From Paracentrotus lividus (Eukaryota; Echinodermata; Echinoidea; Camarodonta; Echinidae): DNA of 64,000 bases. Below the pieces are notes generated by a model, which saw only the letters and a program-made list of their open reading frames with translations, did no database searches and was not told the origin of the DNA. The stretch lies in assembly GCA_940671915.1 (NCBI GenBank), contig CALNVZ010002100.1, positions 12,981,818-13,045,817 of the forward strand, given 5' to 3'. The position numbers and the translations under genes were made by a program. Shown here piece after piece: positions 1 through 11,100 of this stretch; within the stretch, counting starts at the first letter, position 1, and the number at the start of each line of letters is the position of its first letter.

Positions 1-1060
1 TGGTTACATAATGCTACTCCTTCGCTATTTTTCATCCGATTTCAATTTTGTTTGCTAATGATATAGCACTAGGTGAGGACTACAAAACTTCCTCACAGAA
101 TTTTGACTTTTGGCCCCTTTGACCTTTGACCCTGATTTTTGACCTATATTGTACATTTTTTACAAAATGCTACTCCTTCGCCATTTTTCATCCGATTTCG
201 ATTTTGTTTGCTTTATGATATAGCACTAGGTGAGGACTACAAAACTTCCTCACAGAATTTTGACTTTTGGCCCCTTTGACCTTTGACCTTGATTTTTGAC
301 CTATATTGTACATTGGTTACAAAATGCTACTCCTTCGCTATTTTTCATCCGATTTCGATTTTGTTTGCTTTATGATATAGCACTAGGTGAGGACTACAAA
401 ACCTCCTCACAGAAGTTTGACTTTTGGCCCCTTTGACCTTTGACCCTGATTTTTGACCTATATTGTACATTTTTTACAAAATGCTACTCCTTCGCCATTT
501 TTTCCAATCCGATTTCCGATTTTGTTTGCTTTATGATATAGCACTAGGTGAGGACTACAAAACTTCCTCACAGAATTTTGACTTTTGCCCTTTGACCTTT
601 GACCTTGATTTTTGACCTATATTGTACATTGGTTACAAAATGCTACTCCTTCGCCATTTTTCATCCGATTTCGATTTTGTTTGCTTTATGATATAGCACT
701 AGGTGAGGACTAACAAACTTCCTCACGAATTTTGACTTTGACCCTTTGACCTTTGACCTTGATTTTTGACCTATATTTTACATTGGTTACAAAATGCTAC
801 TCCTTCGCTATTTTTCATCCGATTTCAATTTTGTTTGCTTTATGATATAGCACTAGGTGAGGACTACAAAAATTCCTCACGGAATTTCGACTATTGACCC
901 CTTTGACCTTTGACCTTGATTTTTGACCTATATTGTACATTGGTTACAAAATGCTACTCCTTCGCCATTTTTTATCCGATTTCGATTTTGTTTGCTTTAT
1001 GATATAGCACTAGGTGAGGACTACAAAACTTCCAAACAGAATTTCGACTTTTCGTTTTCT
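1..1060. repeat. Tandem array, about 157-bp unit, seven copies
   Basis: The phrase GCTACTCCTTCG recurs near 13, 170, 326, 483, 642, 796 and 953, a spacing of 154-159 bases. Units differ by small indels and a few substitutions; the last fades after about 1045. The link just before the phrase alternates imperfectly between ATTTTTTACAAAATG and ATTGGTTACAAAATG, hinting at a two-unit higher-order repeat. Nearly every unit carries TGACCTTTGACC, which on the other strand is two AGGTCA-like half-sites one base apart. The array runs off the left edge of the window, so its full length is unknown. Confidence 0.95.
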
Positions 1061-3160
1061 TTTCTGATGCGATATAATGGGAATTTTGTATTATTGGCGG
1101 GGACATATATTCCGCATCGCGTAATATACTAATCCACTTGTTTTAAATACTTCAAGCATCTATTATGCTTGTAGGCTATATGACAAAGAAAGCAAATAGG
1201 ACCGTACTATATATTCTTTTATGCTTTAAATTTCATAAAAAATTATAAACCCTCAAAAAGGCGTAGACCTATTCTCTGATTACTAAAAATTACGACACTC
1301 GTGTGCCTGTCATATGGAAAAGTATAGTCGGAAGTAAGACTTTAAACAAAAAAGAAAAAACACTGTTACATAATCACTTATTAAAAGTTGGTTGAGTGGT
1401 ATCAGGAAATACTGCACAATCAACTGCTTGATAGCATGTTGATAGGTAAGGATGTGTGAAAATCATGATTCACTGCAGTTTGATACAGCGTAATCTCTTA
1501 AAATTATTTGAACAAAAGCATTGAAAGCTAAGAGGTTCTATGGGATGGACATTGCCATTAGGGTTTTCTATAGCTCAGGTGGTTCGAATCCTGATGGATC
1601 CCATTTTCTTTGCTCATTTTTCCTCTTAAAAGTATATTAAAAGGCAATGACATGATCGATATTATGATCATTACTTATAAGCTTCACTTTGGTCCAAACC
1701 ATATTACGCACCTATATAAAATGTCATGTATAATAATTTGTATATTTCTTTGTAATATGTTATTTTGCTTTTTATGGGTGAATAAATTTGAATTGAATTG
1801 AATTGAATGGATATTCAATATGACTAGGGCACCTTGACTGATGACTGAAAATTTAGCTTGATTCAATGTGTGAACAGTTTGCTAACTTCCCATGCGTTGT
1901 GTATGTAAATTCCATAAATTTGTCTTTTTTCATGGTTCTTGATAAAGGAATGTGTCAATTTGATAGAGGCATATGTATGTGAACAAAGGTTTGTTGATAT
2001 ATCGACCGCACAGGTAAAATAATTAATAGACTTCTGAAAAAAAATGACACCTTATAGAATTTACATTACACAACACATAGGAGAGCAGCTCGCACGTGAC
2101 GTCACAAAATCAAAACTTTGAATATTCATAGCTTCTTATTATTTTTTTTTTTTGTCGATTTTCTTCAAACCCTCACTCATATTTTTCTTTTATTTTTCTG
2201 CATTTTTTAAAACCCATTTAAACCCAGGGTGAACTTTCCCTTTAAAGAAATTAATGTGAAATGTATTACAAGGAAAAGAAAGTAAATGTTGTCAAACAAG
2301 TACAAGCGAGCACTATAATGTCTCAAATCGTGTGGTTAAAGGTAATCTAATGGAGTGGGAAAGGTGAACCAAATAATTGTGAACTTTCAAATTATTTTCA
2401 TTTTTTTATGGGTAGAATATTATATTGATAAAAAAAGGTCCACTGCAAAGATTGCTCTTCAAATTCCCTCATAGTCATAATATGACAAAACAAAAACAAA
2501 AACCATGGAAATGTTTGGGCTTAACCTTTTGTGTTTAATCACATGCATGCATTTCTGTGTTTATTGGATAGTAACTCTCATCAGTATTGGGTCAATATCT
2601 TATCATTTTTTTTATAAAAAGTTTTCCTAAACCTCACAGCACACAAACATTAGATTAGTTATCTTTCCAAATCATTTAAGACAATTTCTTCTACAATTCA
2701 ATTTCATGACCACTTAAGTGGCTTGAAAGTAAAACTGTGCTTCACAAGTATGTAGTTTGCTTGTTGTAAACAGGAAGATCAGTGCTTCTGTTTTTGCAGT
2801 CACTGGAAATAATTAATTGTCAATTTCAAGTGATTTAGAGCAGAATAAATTGGGCATTACCCTTTCCCCTAGTACATGTATGTACATGTATTCAAAAGAA
2901 ATAAACGTCCCATTTGCATGTATGTGTGTAAAGTTCACCCCTTATGTGAGAAAGCTACAAATGTATATTAAATGCTTAATTAGACAGTGTAATTTAACAA
3001 TATGATAGCTCCTAGGTGTAATTTTAGTCTTATAAATTAATTGTTTCATTTGTAAGTCAAATCCTGAGTCTGAGGGGTGGGGGGGGGAGGGGTTTTTTTA
3101 TCAATAGGCTTAGGCCTATATGTTACCCACAAAGGGGGGGGGGTGGATACCTTCTCTGCG
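1061..3160. other. Non-coding spacer
   Basis: No exon is recognisable. Around 1565-1600 lies a short tRNA-like scrap (TAGCTCAGGTGGTTCGAATC) too incomplete to be a gene. 2085-2250 is a dispersed repeat described separately. G-runs occur near 3077-3095 and 3134-3143. Confidence 0.6.
2085..2250. repeat. Dispersed repeat, related to 56222-56410
   Basis: This stretch (GAGAGCAGCT, GTGACGTCAC, AATCAAAACTTTG, then a T-rich part and GGGTGAACTTTCCCTTTAAAG) is matched in reverse orientation at 56222-56410, where GTGACATCAC, a CAGTTTTGATTTTG block and CTGCTCTCCC occur in the expected reversed order. Shared ends built on CTTTAAAG with 48649-49240 suggest one loose family of non-autonomous DNA elements. 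No target-site duplication was found. Confidence 0.5.
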
Positions 3161-3594
3161 CTCATATCCAGTGTTATAGCTAGGATATTAGTGCGGTTCA
3201 AATCTCACCAAAAAAGAAGTTGTTCTTACAAATGGAGCTGAACGGTTACAGCTAAATGATGACCCCCCCCCCAAAAAATAAATAAATAAAATAAATAAAA
3301 ATAAATAAATAAAATAATAATAATAATAATAAAAATTTTAAAAAAATAGCCCCTAGGCCAGATCAGTTAGTAGACAGATCTAAATACCAATTACTGAATT
3401 AAGCTGTAAATTTACTTTAATGTAAGTTTGTTGTTAACTTACTTATTTTTTGAGGATACCATAGGAATTCGATAAAAAATTTGTACAAACACTCAGTATA
3501 CTACACAGATCAGAGTTCATCCATATCCACACTTCACAGATCTTGTCATGGCCTATCACTTTTGTGCACATGTGCATACCAATCAAACAAATTA

Positions 3595-4305
3595 GGCTAG
3601 TCTCACCGCCCCGAACTTTGTTGGAGGCGGTCTTGAACGGAGAGAGAGGGGCCGAATTTCGACAACGCTCGTCACCGCGCACAAAATGGGAAAAACAATA
3701 AAAAACATGGCGTTTGCCTTAGAGGTGCACCGCTAAACCGGCGTTGCTTTAGCGTTGGTTTAACGGTAGCGAGCGGTAGCTAGCGTAGCGAGCTGTTGGT
3801 TTAGCTCTGACACCTCTATACCAACGCCAAACCAAAGTTCATCACCACAACGGATCGCTGTTTCAACGCCCGACACCGTTCCAGCAATCTTGTGTCCGCT
3901 AGAATAACGATTAAAACCGCTACACCAAAAGTTTGTGCAACGTTTAATCACCACCCGGGCAAAGCTGGCGGAGCAGCGGTGTCTAGAGCGTTCAGATTCT
4001 GCGTTGGCCTAGCGGACCAAGCGTCCACCAACTTGCGTCTAGCGGTGCCAAAATTTTGATTTAGCGTTGTTGGAGAGGTGGTGAACTTTGCCGAGCGGAA
4101 AATTGCCCGCTCCTCACCGCTCGCAATATTTTGTTAGCTCAAAACTTTCGGAGCGGTAGGAAAGACCGTCAGCGGTGACCGGCGTATACGGCGTTGCCTA
4201 GCGGGGCCAACTACTGTTGAACGGTGGTGAACGGAACGAGCGTGATTAATTTTTTTTCACCGCTCCAGGAACGCTCCAGCAAAGTTCGGGCGGTGAGACC
4301 GGGCC
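3595..4305. mobile_element. PIF/Harbinger-like foldback element nested in the hAT element
   Basis: Ends read GGC...TCTCACCGCCC and, inverted, GGGCGGTGAGACCGGGCC, followed inward by CGAACTTTG and its complement. Both sides carry the trinucleotide TTA (3592-3594, 4306-4308), the typical target duplication of PIF/Harbinger elements. The 711-bp body is far more GC-rich than its surroundings and made of variants of an AGCGGT / GCGTTGGT motif. No protein is encoded. Confidence 0.75.
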
Positions 4306-4721
4306 TTAAGAGAAAGAAAAAAAATTTAATCTTCAAAATATGGACAAATTTTACAATGTAAATGTTGATTTAAATACCAATGTTATTTTCTGATTTTTTT
4401 GTCTTTCTTAAAAATACAAAAAATATTAATTTACCGTACATAAAACAAACACTAATAAAAACAGTGGTTGACCAGCCTAATGATTGTGATCGTGATCGCG
4501 ATATCTAGCTAGCCATGTTGCCCCATCCATTATGTTTCCTGTTGGTGCTTTTCCCTGTTTCCTAAACGCTTTTCCCGTAGCAAAAGACGAAAACATTTGG
4601 TAAATACTTAAAAATTAAACATTTAATGTCGAATTGAAAGCATAATTCTTGTAAAAAAAGTCCATAAAACATGATTAGAAATAGAAATAAGTAAGTTGGA
4701 TGCAGTTTTAATGTGAAATTA

Positions 4722-4822
4722 GTGGTGGTTGGAAGCAGTGTTTTTTAACACGAGTGGTGGTTGGAAGCAGTGTTTTTCAACACGAGTGGTGGTCGGAAAG
4801 TACCCGTGGTGGTCGGGCCCAA
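4722..4822. repeat. 32-bp tandem repeat, three copies
   Basis: GTGGTGGTTGGAAGCAGTG begins at 4722 and 4754, and a diverged third copy (GTGGTGGTCGGAAAG) at 4786. It lies inside the right part of the hAT-type element. Confidence 0.8.
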
Positions 4823-4860
4823 CCACCGCCGACCAGCGTAGCTATAACACTGCTCATATC

Positions 4861-5386
4861 CTAGAACCACCTCCCCACCACTTGGAAAATCCATGCTCCA
4901 TAAAAACTGACTTCAGATTTCCACCAAAAAAAATATTTTGATGAATTAAAAATTTAGGTAAGGCCTCAAGGATTACTCCTGTGAATCATGGAATATGTAT
5001 ATTGTCCATGATCTTCTTTTGACTCTTGTAGTAGATTAAAACCAGTTTGATACATGTAGGTCAGGTAGGGAGATTGCACCTGTTGCTTTAACTCCTTCCT
5101 GCATGTTTTGATAGTGTGAATCATATTGGTCCCTTGGGAGAGAGTCAGCAAGCTGCCAACATCTGAGCTTATATGAGGCGCAAGTGCAGATTTTATTCAG
5201 GTTTAGGTGTGTTTGATGCATAAAGAATGAGCTGGAATAAAAATATTCCCACAGCATGTAGAATTATGTGATAATGTGAATAAAATTTCATGTTTAAAGC
5301 TTTCACTTGGTTTGAAATTGGAAATACATATATCAACACAATTAAAAGTCTTCTCATATTCTTCTTCTTCATTTGGCTTCCTCCAG
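4861..5386. other. Upstream region of ASZ1, first exon not found
   Basis: The ASZ1 start codon and N-terminal exon should lie upstream of 5387, but nothing here or further left could be assigned. A pyrimidine-rich tract (5351-5386) ending in CAG precedes the next candidate exon. Confidence 0.4.
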
Positions 5387-5424
5387 TATGGAGAACTGCG
5401 ACTTGTGCAGGAGTAGATGAATGC
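5387..5424 (+). CDS. ASZ1: ASZ1 candidate second exon (start of ankyrin region)
   Basis: After a good pyrimidine tract and CAG, the frame reads YGELRLVQE, closely matching human IGDVSLVQE, which precedes LLDSG and the next exon. A stop codon follows at once, but the +1 frame continues VDEC, so one base seems lost or gained here. No clear donor was found, so the 3' edge is approximate. Confidence 0.45.
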
Positions 5425-8111
5425 GTTCCAATTTTGAAAGTACCCTATTTGGCATGCACCACGGAGAAATATATACTTCGGAAGAATGATAATTTGGCCT
5501 TAAAATTGAGTGAATTTAAATTAAGTGATTTTGTGGTCATCATGATTGGGTTATGTGTTACGCTTCTCCAGTATTCTCAGCTTAGATTAGAAGACATATT
5601 TACCAGTAATTCATACTTGACAATGGTCATGAATGGATATGATGTATTTTGTCTGTAAGTTCAGGATCAGCCCTACATTGTGTTTTATGTTAATAAAATT
5701 TTCCCATTTTGCAATAATATACAGTACTTACATGTGTGTATCACACAAAGAAAATTAAATTTATAAAAACATGTTTAATTTGATTACAGGTGTTGCAGTG
5801 GACTGCATGTTAAAAGCAGGCTGGACAGCTCTTATGTATGCTGCTAGCTGTGGTCAATCAGCAATGGTCAAATACCTACTAGAGCAGGGGGCTAATCCAG
5901 ATTTCCACAAAGCATCATGTAAGTGCATATATGTGTGTCCCAGATAAGGCAAAACCCAAATAGCTAGTAATTTTTCTTTGTGAAAACGAGCAATGAATAA
6001 AGTGATAAATTCATCATTTCAAAGTTAAACCTCTTTTCTTTCATTTCACATCTACCGCTAATCCATTTTGAAAAAGCCAGGTAGAGATGAGTTTAGAAGA
6101 CTTTAGAAATTAATTGTAAAAATGAAATCACACTGAATGAGTGGGCAGTTGATCTTTGTAATCTATGCCTGCTCTTTGATATTCTATTGGGTGTCAAAAG
6201 AAAGAGGAAAAGATGAACTTTAAAATTATGCATTTTATATTTCATTAGTTGTTTGCTTCATTGAGAAAAATGACTGACCATAATTGTTGTTCTTTTGTTC
6301 TTTTTTACCCCCTTTTCATTACTCTCTCTCTCTTTCTCTCCATATTTCTCTTTCCTTCTCTTTCAATGTTTTCTCTTCCTCTCTCTTACATTCTTCCTCC
6401 TCCAGTTTTTTGTCCCTCTCCCTTAGATATCTGTTCACTCCTACTGCCCCCTTCCCCTCCTCTCTCTCATTAACCATCTCTGTTTATTATTTTAAAACAA
6501 ATATAACATACTACATTTTTATGTTCAAAAGCAGACATTAATTGATTGAATGCGGACAACAACGTTTTAATGCTGACAATTAATGGGTGTACCCATACAT
6601 TTATGTACAATAGTTTTTTTCATACCCAGAATGGTATTGAATTATTAGCTGATATGCTTCTCATTATTTTATTCAGTTATGTATAGTCCTTTGATGGCTG
6701 TTTGTTCCAGTAATCTTGCCGAAGACGCCATTTTGGAATGCTTGACGCTCCTTACCGATCGTAACGCAGATGTCAATACTCATGAAAAGTAAGTGTTTCA
6801 GTTTGATTCTATAACATTTTTGTTATTGGGCCAGCTCATTTAGGTCTATATTTCTCCACAGAGACCCTGTGCAAAACAATTTTTTTTTTATATGAAATGC
6901 ATTTCTTATGATTCTTTCAACCATAATTGAAAATAACATAATTTGAAATGAAAACTATAAGAAATTAGCACAGACAAGCCAGAAATACATACAGTTTTAA
7001 GGAAAGCGGGTTTCAGAGAACTGTACTAAGCTTGAAAGTTTAACAAATAATAAAATAATATCTTACAAGTAACAAAAGTTGCTCTACATGTACAAGGCTA
7101 TAACAAAATCAAACCATTTTGCAATGCAAATTTACAGATTGAAAAATTGTCTTGAAACTTATTATTTGCTTCAAGCATTTGAATTTTTGTTATGTAGAGG
7201 ACTGAAGTTTAATTACAAATATATTTCAGCATTTTGTTAACGGCAAGAAAATTCATCATTTGGATTAGGCAATAGTTCTATATTGAATAAAATACATTTT
7301 TTAACCAAAGAATTACATTGCAAATGTAACCAAATATTCTGTAAGCTTCATTTTATGGATAAAAATTTGCTTTGAGCCTACATGTACAGATGAGATGATT
7401 CCAATTCTGCAAGGTACATACAACTTGCCCAGTAATCATAGTTTGCGATCAGAAACATTCAAATTTAATTAATTGACTAACATTGACCTAGAATTGAGAT
7501 GAAGGTCAAAATTATTATTTGTTGTTCTCCCTAATAGTACATAACCTTGGATGAAATCAGGACTTGTGCAAACACTTGATTAGAATATTCTTTGGCATAC
7601 ATTGGCAAAATGAAGCTTGTGCCAGTTTATAATAATTGGACCATAAACTTTTGGCTAAGATGTGGCAGGGAGACAGATTCAATGTTGAGGTTTCATTGGC
7701 CGTGTCACATCATTCGTCACATTGCCATTACTTTTATCTGCACCAATCTGTATGATTAGATTGTTGTCAACGTACAAATAGGTATCAGCAAATATCCATG
7801 TAAATGACATAACAGCCGCCAGGCCAGCAATATAGAAGGGAAAAAATGGTAATTGGATGTAATAAATAATGCTGTTGAAGGAGATAATTGGGCTAAAATT
7901 TGCCCATGCAAATGAGATTGTATTGTCATCATCTTTTGTATCATAATGTAAGTTTATCAAAGAGAGTGAAGTACTGTTAAACCAGAAATGATTGCGTGCA
8001 TTATACTATTGCAAATTTTGTGAGGAGTCATGATTCGCAAAAGTAAAATCCTACAAAAGCATATGTCTGTGCAATACATTGAATGCCAGTACAAGTATCA
8101 GGGGAGGGCAT

Positions 8112-8145
<34 letters not shown>

Positions 8146-11100
8146 GCACCCAACTTTTTTTAGCAAATGTGTACAAAAATGCAAAAATGACTACTATCTA
8201 CTTGTGATTTATAGTCTATTCAGCCCCCTCCCCCTGTCAAAAATGCTCTGCAGCCCCTGAGTATTTTCAAGCTGTGAAAATTGCTGTCGGCCTCAATTGG
8301 CAAAGGTTTCATGTTGTGAATGAGATGGTTTCACATTAAATCTTTCCTGCATTGTCCACACATCTTCTTGATTGCTTGAATCTGAGAATGTTTCCTCTCA
8401 TCAATCATAAGTATAGAGTCATGCTCTATATCTACTTCTGATGTACAAGTGTTGAGAGATGACAATTGTATTGTGCTTCAATATAGCTGTTATCCTTGGC
8501 ACCTCAATGCTTGGGATACCTTCCTGGAGAAGTTCTGAATTATAAAGTTAAATCCATCTTGAATAATTCATTACAATCTTCAAATATTTTCTGAAATGGT
8601 TTCCTCGGTGCCTTGTGCAGTAGTAGCTTGCCAAATATTTTTTCCGCAGTTCTATTTGTTTGAACTAGCTTAGGAAATGAGTATCAGTGAAAACTGACTG
8701 ATATAAAATAAAGTGGTCCTTTATTTGCTCAAGTCTTGTAAAAAAATGCAAGGTGGTTTAGGGGCAAAACCCCCAAAATTTTTTATACTACATTAGCTTG
8801 AGATTCAGCTTATCAGGGGCCACTGAGTGTTTTTGAAAGTGGAGGGAGCTGAGCCTAAAGTGAGGGGGGGGGGGGGTTGCTGAAAAAAAAGTTGCTGAAG
8901 CCTGCCACCCCCCCCCCCCCTCCGTGGTCCATACTTATGAACTGACTTTGTGCTTGTTTAAACAAGCACGATATGATATGTGGGTAATTTTTTTTCTCAG
9001 GCTAGTACAGCACCGCTGAGTTTATTATAGAATTTCAAGCAAAACTAACACAAAATTGGAAATAAGCCCAAGATGATTTGGGCTGAGATTTTATGCAATT
9101 TAGCACACTTTCTGTGAGAAAAAGCCTGATATTTTATGATTGGGCTAATTCGTCAGATCAGAAAAAGCTCAATATTGACCTATCTCGAGCTAGTGAAGAA
9201 TGGCCTGATGAGAGCCCCAGTTAGTTTCCTGTCCACAGTGATATGAGACAGCCTTATTAGAATTAATGTGGGACCTCCTCTTCGTATTGAACTAGAAAAT
9301 AACACATGTTAAGAGTTATTGACCTCAAATGAATAATAATCTGTCAGTTCAGATCATAGGCTCCATACACAATTGATGGTTTATGTAAATTTTATTGAAT
9401 AGAATCTACTATAAAGTTTTACCCTCAAGCTTTTGTAATAGAATTACAAATCAAAAGAAAAAAAGGTTTGGTTTATTATGAAATTTATGATTATAAAATA
9501 TAAGATTGGAAGTATGAACAAGCAAAGTATAAAATAAACAAGCTTGTAAAAACTGCCTCGAATTGATTTATAAGTTAAAAATGCATAACTGAACCTTCAT
9601 TTAATTGTCTTGTTTGCACATTACTCCATACTTATACATCAAACAATCTTGTTTTGAAAGGATTTATTTTTAGTTATGAGCATTCAGGACAAGTCTTGTC
9701 TGATTTTGTGAAAACAAATAATTTCCATTAATCAATAATTTATTATCATCTAATGACAACAATTTGAATGAGCAGGAGAGTCAGTTGACTTACAAGGCTT
9801 ACTCAGTGGTCACAACATGTCATAAGTGCAACATGCAATTATTGACGGACATGCAATTATCTATGCCGTAGAGAGTTGCCCTTACGACTTGTTCTGATCG
9901 CCGCATTAGACTACAGTTTCTCTCACAATGTGAGAAAGGGATTTTTTTTTTTTTAAAGATCAAGAAGAATGAAGAGAAAGGTGAATATGTGTTGGAACCA
10001 GAATTTTATGCAGTGTATAAACACTTTTCATAAAAATTACAAATGAATGAAAATGGAGGAATCATTACTGGAACTCAAATATGAAGCTTGAGGAAGCAGC
10101 TATGTGGTATTTGTTCAAATGGTCGTGTGTTATGAACTCGCCACCCAAATAGGGTGGTGCNNNNNNNNNNNNNNNNNNNNNNNNNTGTTACGCTTTTTAC
10201 TACTTTTTGGCATTAATTGTATTTTTTTTTTCAAAAGTAAGAAAGTGTATGAAACAAGTTAAGTTTGCGACGGTAGGGGTGGTGCCGGAAGCAGCGCCGC
10301 CTGTACAAAGTCAAAGGGAAATTTTACATTTTGTGGTTGATTGGGGAAAACTTGAATTTCTCTGCCAATTTTTGCTTATGACCATAAATTTGGTACCAAA
10401 CTGAAGCTTATAAAGTGCTTTATACCATGAAATCAGTGAACAATAGGTTTGATGTTACAATAGTACCCAGGAAGACTCAACAATTCATTATTTGACCTAA
10501 AAAAGCGATGCCTCCTATACAAAAGCATTAGGAAATACAGATATTATAGTACCATTGAAAAACTGCAATATCTCTTGCCAATTTTACCCTATGATTGTAA
10601 ATTTAGTACCAAATTGAAGCTGATAAACTGCTTTATACCATCATATCACTTAAACAATATGTTGTGGGCAACAGTACATGGCAGGACCCACCCCCCTCAT
10701 GAATTTTCAAAAAGCTATTTTTCAAGGTTAAATTTTCAGAGAATTATATTTTTCATTCTAAAACTGTGAACAGTAATAAATTATACCTTGTTTGAAAGGT
10801 CTGAATATTCTCTACCAAGAATATAATACAATATTAATATTTGGATGATTATAGATGACTTTACGATAAAAACAATGAAAATTTTTAAAAATCAAAATTT
10901 CCTGAAATTTTTCCTAACAACTTTTTATCTTGCACCTAGAATATTTTTCAATGCAGATTTAGATTCCTTGAGGAATATCCTTTCAGAAAATGTATAGTTT
11001 TGATATAGTAGGGTGTATACTTTTCGAGATACAGGTCCTTGAAGTGAAAAAAGGGCCGTTTGTACTCAAATTAGCATGTAACGCAAAAGGCGGCGAACTT

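Larger units (their letters stand above)
3161..4860. mobile_element. Non-autonomous hAT-type transposon with 8-bp target-site duplication
   Basis: The inverted ends are CAGTGTTATAGCTA at 3169-3182 and TAGCTATAACACTG at 4839-4852. Both are flanked by the identical octamer CTCATATC (3161-3168 and 4853-4860). An 8-bp duplication with CAG-type ends is the signature of the hAT superfamily. No transposase reading frame is visible. The right half carries a 32-bp tandem repeat at 4722-4820. A second element (3595-4305) is nested inside. Confidence 0.85.

Noticed and set aside
1541-1605. tRNA-like GGTTCGAATCC near 1580
   Set aside because: Only a B-box-like piece next to TAGCTCAGG; too short for a tRNA and no SINE body recognised.
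7679-7960. 93-codon minus-strand frame in the ASZ1 intron
   Set aside because: No splice signals, no family features and opposite to the gene; treated as chance.
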